In this document: positions 60,751 to 64,000 of the stretch, piece after piece
Layout: every line of letters starts with the position of its first letter
How positions within the stretch are numbered: the stretch's first letter is position 1
Translations under genes and position numbers: made by a program
The notes under the pieces: generated by a model
What the model was told of the DNA's origin: nothing
What the model saw: only the letters and a program-made list of their open reading frames with translations
The model's database searches: none
Assembly: GCA_964036045.1 (NCBI GenBank)
Contig: OZ038399.1
Span: 21,647,170-21,711,169 of the forward strand
Source of the DNA: Eutreptiella sp. 'Long Island Sound 2002'
Lineage: Eukaryota > Euglenozoa > Euglenophyceae > Eutreptiales > Eutreptiaceae
Reading direction: 5' to 3'
Length of the DNA: 64,000 bases

Positions 60751-61455
60751 TTATTCAGGGGGTGGTTTACAAAGGGGAGGGGGGGTACTTGGTGCTTTCG
60801 CAATCTCCTTGATCGCAATCATCACTTGACACAACCACGTGTCACCGCACGGGGGGTACAATTTTTTGTGGCCAATGGGTATACTCTCCTTGGTGGACAT
60901 TTGGGAGGGGTTAAAGCCAAGGACGGTCTAGGTGTACTCGCCACAAAAGTAGCACGCAGCGCAAGTACTCCCCCAACATGTTGTGCTCTTCATCATCAAC
61001 CCGACGACTCCTGCGTGGCTGGGGGTCTCCGAAACCTCCCCAGCCCCGGGCACATCTTCGTCACTTCACAATTTGGCTTTGGCATGGCTTCTGTTCCGAC
61101 GGTTGTTTCTGTTCGCTTTGCAGGAGCGGATGGCGATCCGACAGAAGCTGCCGCTGCTGCCCCGTGTTGCCATCAACACGAATGTCTGTTGCAGCAGCGC
61201 GACCGGGAGTAACTCGTGGCACGAAGCTGAGGGTGATAGACAAGCAGAGCAGAGCGAGGAAGATGACGGGGAGGATGAGCATGTGTCTGAAGTGGAGCAC
61301 AACACTTTATATCTGCTATCCACTCAGGTGTTGTTGCTGCGGTGCGGCATACATGTCACTGTGCCTGCTGTGGTGGGTTGCTGTGTTTTTTGTTGCTGAA
61401 TGTTCACGGTTCTGCTTGCACTGTGCTGATGCAATGCACGATTCTTGTGTCTCTT
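60751..61455. other. Intergenic, no gene recognised
   Basis: Contains GCGC motif copy 10. Open frames of up to 225 codons overlap in several frames without any domain. Confidence 0.4.
60950..60963 (+). repeat. GCRCGCAGTGC motif, copy 10
   Basis: agcacgcagcgcaa preceded by acaaaagt and followed by gtactccccc; a shortened member with the same flanks as copies 4 and 9. Confidence 0.5.
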
Positions 61456-61650
61456 GTATTAGAACGGCTGACAACCACAGGACGAGGAGGGGTACCCCCT
61501 GGACTCCCCCCCCCTTCTGGGACTTGGGTTTTATTGCGCGAAAAATGGTAATGAACCGAAACATAGATTCTGGTCATATTTGGTACATAAATTTAAAACT
61601 TTTGGGTTCTGTAGCCCCCACCACCACCTCCTCCTCTCTTCTGATACATG
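61456..61650 (+). repeat. Dispersed repeat pair, copy 1
   Basis: Shares with 63352-63600 the blocks ttagaacggcYgacaacc, aggaggRgYaccccctgga, then atttggtaca(t/c)aaa and cttttgggttc, followed by a C/T-rich tract. Confidence 0.7.
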
Positions 61651-61794
61651 CTTGATCCGACCCCACTCCAAAGCATCCCTGTACCCACTCATCCTTCATC
61701 GCCCTCACCCCTTCACTCAGTGTCGCAATCCCTTCCCTCATTGCCACCAGCTCATCCATGAGTATCAATCGTAGAAGAGCCCCCAGCTCTGAGC

Positions 61795-61930
61795 GCGGGG
61801 GGGGGGGGGGGCTGGAAAAAAATCCGCGCGAATTTTTTTGTACCCCCTCCCCCCTCCTCTGGGGGGGACCCCCGAAAAAAAAACTAGCACCCCCTGTAGG
61901 AATTTTTTTCGCAAGGAGGATTTGCGTGTA
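61795..61930 (+). repeat. Homopolymer-rich module, copy 1
   Basis: Order: G run, gaaaaaaat, gcgcgaattttttt, gtaccccc, a c/t block, ggggggaccccc, gaaaaaaaaa, tagca, ggaatttttttc. The same order recurs at 62495-62640. Confidence 0.65.
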
Positions 61931-62121
61931 ACCTTCACTTTGCTAAATTGTGCACTATAAAGAGAATTTGCTTCATCTGGCAGAGGGTGAAAGATTGGGT
62001 TTTCACCCCATGTGTCTATACTCAAAATACTCAGATTTGTTAGGAGAACTCAATAATGGATGAAAACCATATTGCACCAAATATCAATACCATCCCTGTG
62101 CAGACATCTGTCAAAGATGGC

Positions 62122-62195
62122 TTGTACCCTAGTGGGTAAACAGTGCCTCTGTGATGGGAAGGTCTTTGGTTCAAGTCTTGGGGTTGGCAATCTCC
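62122..62195 (+). repeat. tRNA-like (SINE-type) sequence
   Basis: An A-box-like ctagtgggtaaacagtg is followed about 35 bases later by a B-box ggttcaagtc with tRNA-like spacing. Anticodon-stem pairing is incomplete, so a tRNA-derived SINE head is more likely than a tRNA gene. Confidence 0.4.
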
Positions 62196-62253
62196 ATGAT
62201 TACAGGTAGGATGTGGGACACAATGGGAATTTTTTACTTTTGGTTTTTGTTGC

Positions 62254-62345
62254 TTTGATCTTGTCCCCTTTGTTGGGGACCCCCGAGAATACAGGGGTTA
62301 TGTAGCATTTCCGCCCACTTTTGGGCCTGCCGATAAGAGGCCAGG
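62254..62345 (-). repeat. Isolated unit of the 12.5 / 27.6 kb satellite
   Basis: In reverse, gggcggaaatgctacataac and cctgtattctcgggggtcccc match 12496-12545 closely and the 27.6 kb array more loosely. Confidence 0.6.
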
Positions 62346-62494
62346 GTGGGCGCTGCACTGCAGCCAGAACAGACCGGAGGTCTTTGTGCCCTGAAACACA
62401 AATACCACCCATATCGGCTGAAACATCAATGGTTACCTTGAAAAATATCCTCCTTGCACCTTCCAAACCCAAAGAGGTGGGGTAGAGTTGAGGA

Positions 62495-62640
62495 AATTTC
62501 AGGTTTTGGGGTCCGGAAAAAATTTGGCGCAGATTTTTTTTCGTACCCCCCCCCCCCCTCCTCCGGGGGTACCCCGCGAAAAAAAAAGCAGTACGCAGGT
62601 ACCAGGAATTTTTTTCTACCCCCCCCTGGCTCTGCGCAAA
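62495..62640 (+). repeat. Homopolymer-rich module, copy 2
   Basis: ggaaaaaatttggcgcag, T8, cgtac, C14, tcctccgggggtacccc, gcgaaaaaaaaa, gcag, aggaatttttttct. Same block order as 61795-61930. Confidence 0.65.
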
Positions 62641-63114
62641 GCTGCAACGATAGGTAGACGGCTCTCGGAGGCACGCAGTCCAGTCTACCACATGCCGGCG
62701 GCAATCCACCCCGGCGGGACTGTGTAAGCTGTGCCCCCCCCCCCCCCTGGTCCAGCGAAGGGCTTGTACAACGAACACTTGGTGTTCGAACCGTATGAAT
62801 TTGGTACCCAAATTACTTAGATCCCCAGTTCCAGAGTACATGATTTAGGGTAGCCGATTGGGGGAATGAGGGGCTGTTGCGATATGCCTTGCAGTGATGC
62901 TTGTAAAGATTGTACAATAGAATGCAAGGCCCTGCTAACCCTCAACTATAGGACCTCTATTGCCCACCATGACTGACAACCGGCCCCGCCCACCAAGCGG
63001 CTTGTCCAACGAACACTGAACACTTGGGGGGTATGTGTGGTTGGGCTGCCTACTTTTAGCCCCCGCCCCTCCACGAATGGTTGCAGCCCAGTGCCCGGCC
63101 CCTCTGTCGCGCAG
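62641..63114. other. Intergenic, no gene recognised
   Basis: A C14 run lies near 62736. Two copies of cgaacact occur in the context ttgt(a/c)caacgaacact (62765 and 63003). Confidence 0.4.
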
Positions 63115-63438
63115 ATTGCCATCCAGCAGCAGGGGCAGCAACAGCGGTCGTTGGTGATGCAGCAGGCCAGCCTCACGCAGCTCAGCGATCAGCTGTCGAC
63201 GCTGCAGCGCACCCTCGAAGCCCGCCAGCAGCGCCGCCTACACGTATGTCTGCGGACGCAACAGCGCACCCGGTGCCCGACCGTTGTGCGCCGGCAGCGG
63301 ATCAGTGCGCCGCTAATGGTGCAGTGGCGCACGACCGCAGCCAGGGATGTGTTAGAACGGCCGACAACCGTAGGAGGAGCCCCCCCTGGAACCCCTCGTG
63401 AGGCAGGCGCGGCTGGAGCTAAGTGGCGGACCTATTGA
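63115..63438 (+). CDS. Gln-rich coiled-coil ORF or exon
   Basis: The frame is open after an acceptor-like ctgtcgcgcag ending at 63114. It reads IAIQQQGQQQRSLVMQQASL and then TQLSDQLSTLQRTLEARQQR, a Gln-rich amphipathic helix with heptad spacing, and continues to a stop at 63436. The C-terminal half overlaps the start of the dispersed repeat at 63352 and is Arg/Thr-rich. It resembles the N-terminal coiled coil of retroelement Gag proteins, but no diagnostic domain is present. Related wording recurs at the very end of the window. Confidence 0.3.
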   Translation: MAIQQQGQQQRSLVMQQASLTQLSDQLSTLQRTLEARQQRRLHVCLRTQQRTRCPTVVRRQRISAPLMVQWRTTAARDVLERPTTVGGAPPGTPREAGAAGAKWRTY

Positions 63439-63600
63439 GGCCCTGGAGCCCCTCCCCCTGGACCCAGATTTCATCGCAGGAGATAATGAAATTCACAAAC
63501 TGAAATATTGATTTGGGCCATTTTTGGTACACAAACTTTTGGGTTCCAGACACCCCCCCCCCCCTCCTTTCCCCTCTTCTAAAACATCCGCAGGATTGTT
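63352..63600 (+). repeat. Dispersed repeat pair, copy 2
   Basis: Matches 61456-61650 block by block, with about 60 bp extra in the middle. Confidence 0.7.
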
Positions 63601-63960
63601 CTGTAGGAACGAAATCTTTTGTTTCTGTTTCCCCCCCAAGGTCCCCGGATGCAAACTGGGACTCCGCCACCAAACGATCAGGGCAACAATCCTCTGGGGC
63701 TGAGTTGGGCAATGGTGAGCGCTCCCGGGAGCGACGTCGTCCGCAGCGGGGGCCACTATTGGACCGCGGGACGTGCTCCAAAGTATCAGCCCCAAGCCCG
63801 GCGCGTTTTGCATGGCCCTGCCCGTTCGGCTGCATTGTCTTCGCTTCGCTCGTTTTCCCTTTGCTTTTGTTGCATGTTCCTGCCTTTTGCAGCCGCGCCA
63901 TTGTGCAGTGCCCATCCCGTGCCTCACGGTCTTGGCCCGATCCGCCCTGTGACTCACAGA

Positions 63961-64000
63961 TGGCTCAGCAGCAGCAGCTCCGGCTCATCCAGCACCAGCA
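63961..64000 (+). CDS. Start of a Gln-rich ORF, cut by the window end
   Basis: After an acceptor-like gactcacag the sequence reads ATG and then MAQQQQLRLIQHQ. The composition matches the exon-like block at 63115. Only 13 codons are visible, so function cannot be judged. Confidence 0.25.

Overview
This is a nuclear DNA window from a eukaryote. FKBP exons on the minus strand are separated by an intron with canonical GT/AG ends. Genes are sparse and long stretches hold only repeats. Several families of eukaryotic retroelement are present, and there are many homopolymer G or C runs of 9-18 bases and (GT)n tracts. The mix of an FKBP62-like immunophilin, a membrane class III nucleotide cyclase with a large extracytoplasmic domain, and PAT/Ngaro-type tyrosine-recombinase retrotransposons suits a large, repeat-rich microalgal genome. 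A prasinophyte-type green alga is my guess. No organism-specific marker was seen, so this is inference.

Layout. 1-5.5 kb: a small Cys-rich ORF, short tandem repeats, a tRNA-like relic, a possible MAPEG-like membrane exon (+), and two exons of an FKBP-type prolyl isomerase (-). 8.4-13.2 kb: a decayed LINE on the minus strand (RT then RNase H), with a ubiquitin-like domain ending in Gly-Gly just upstream. 14.2-19.3 kb: an older retroelement ordered Gag, tyrosine recombinase (YR), reverse transcriptase (RT), RNase H (RH), plus an Arg-rich ORF. 21.0-22.4 kb: a second, 5'-truncated LINE tail (-). 22.6-24.6 kb: a GC-rich, intronless, divergent NodU/CmcH-type carbamoyltransferase. 31.3-33.6 kb: the class III cyclase gene. 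34.5-38.7 kb: microsatellites and minisatellites. 39.79-45.54 kb: a complete YR retrotransposon with perfect split direct repeats (A1-ORFs-B1A2-B2) and intact ORFs. 51.4-55.3 kb: a tandem segmental duplication of about 2 kb carrying a 45-bp repeat that is open on both strands. 58.7 kb: an integrase HHCC zinc-finger fragment. 60.3-60.75 kb: a small repeat-bounded unit encoding a 66-residue protein that ends in a PCNA-binding (PIP) motif. 61.4-64 kb: paired dispersed repeats and Gln-rich exon-like pieces.

How the parts relate. The host genes (FKBP, cyclase, carbamoyltransferase, possibly MAPEG) show no operon-like or functional clustering; they are islands among transposable elements. The most informative system is the pair of YR retroelements. 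In both, Gag and YR lie in one reading frame split by a single TGA, which suggests stop-codon readthrough, and YR lies upstream of RT-RH, the reverse of the usual DIRS/PAT/Ngaro order. The 5,747-bp element at 39.8-45.5 kb has 100% identical A and B repeats and looks recently mobile.
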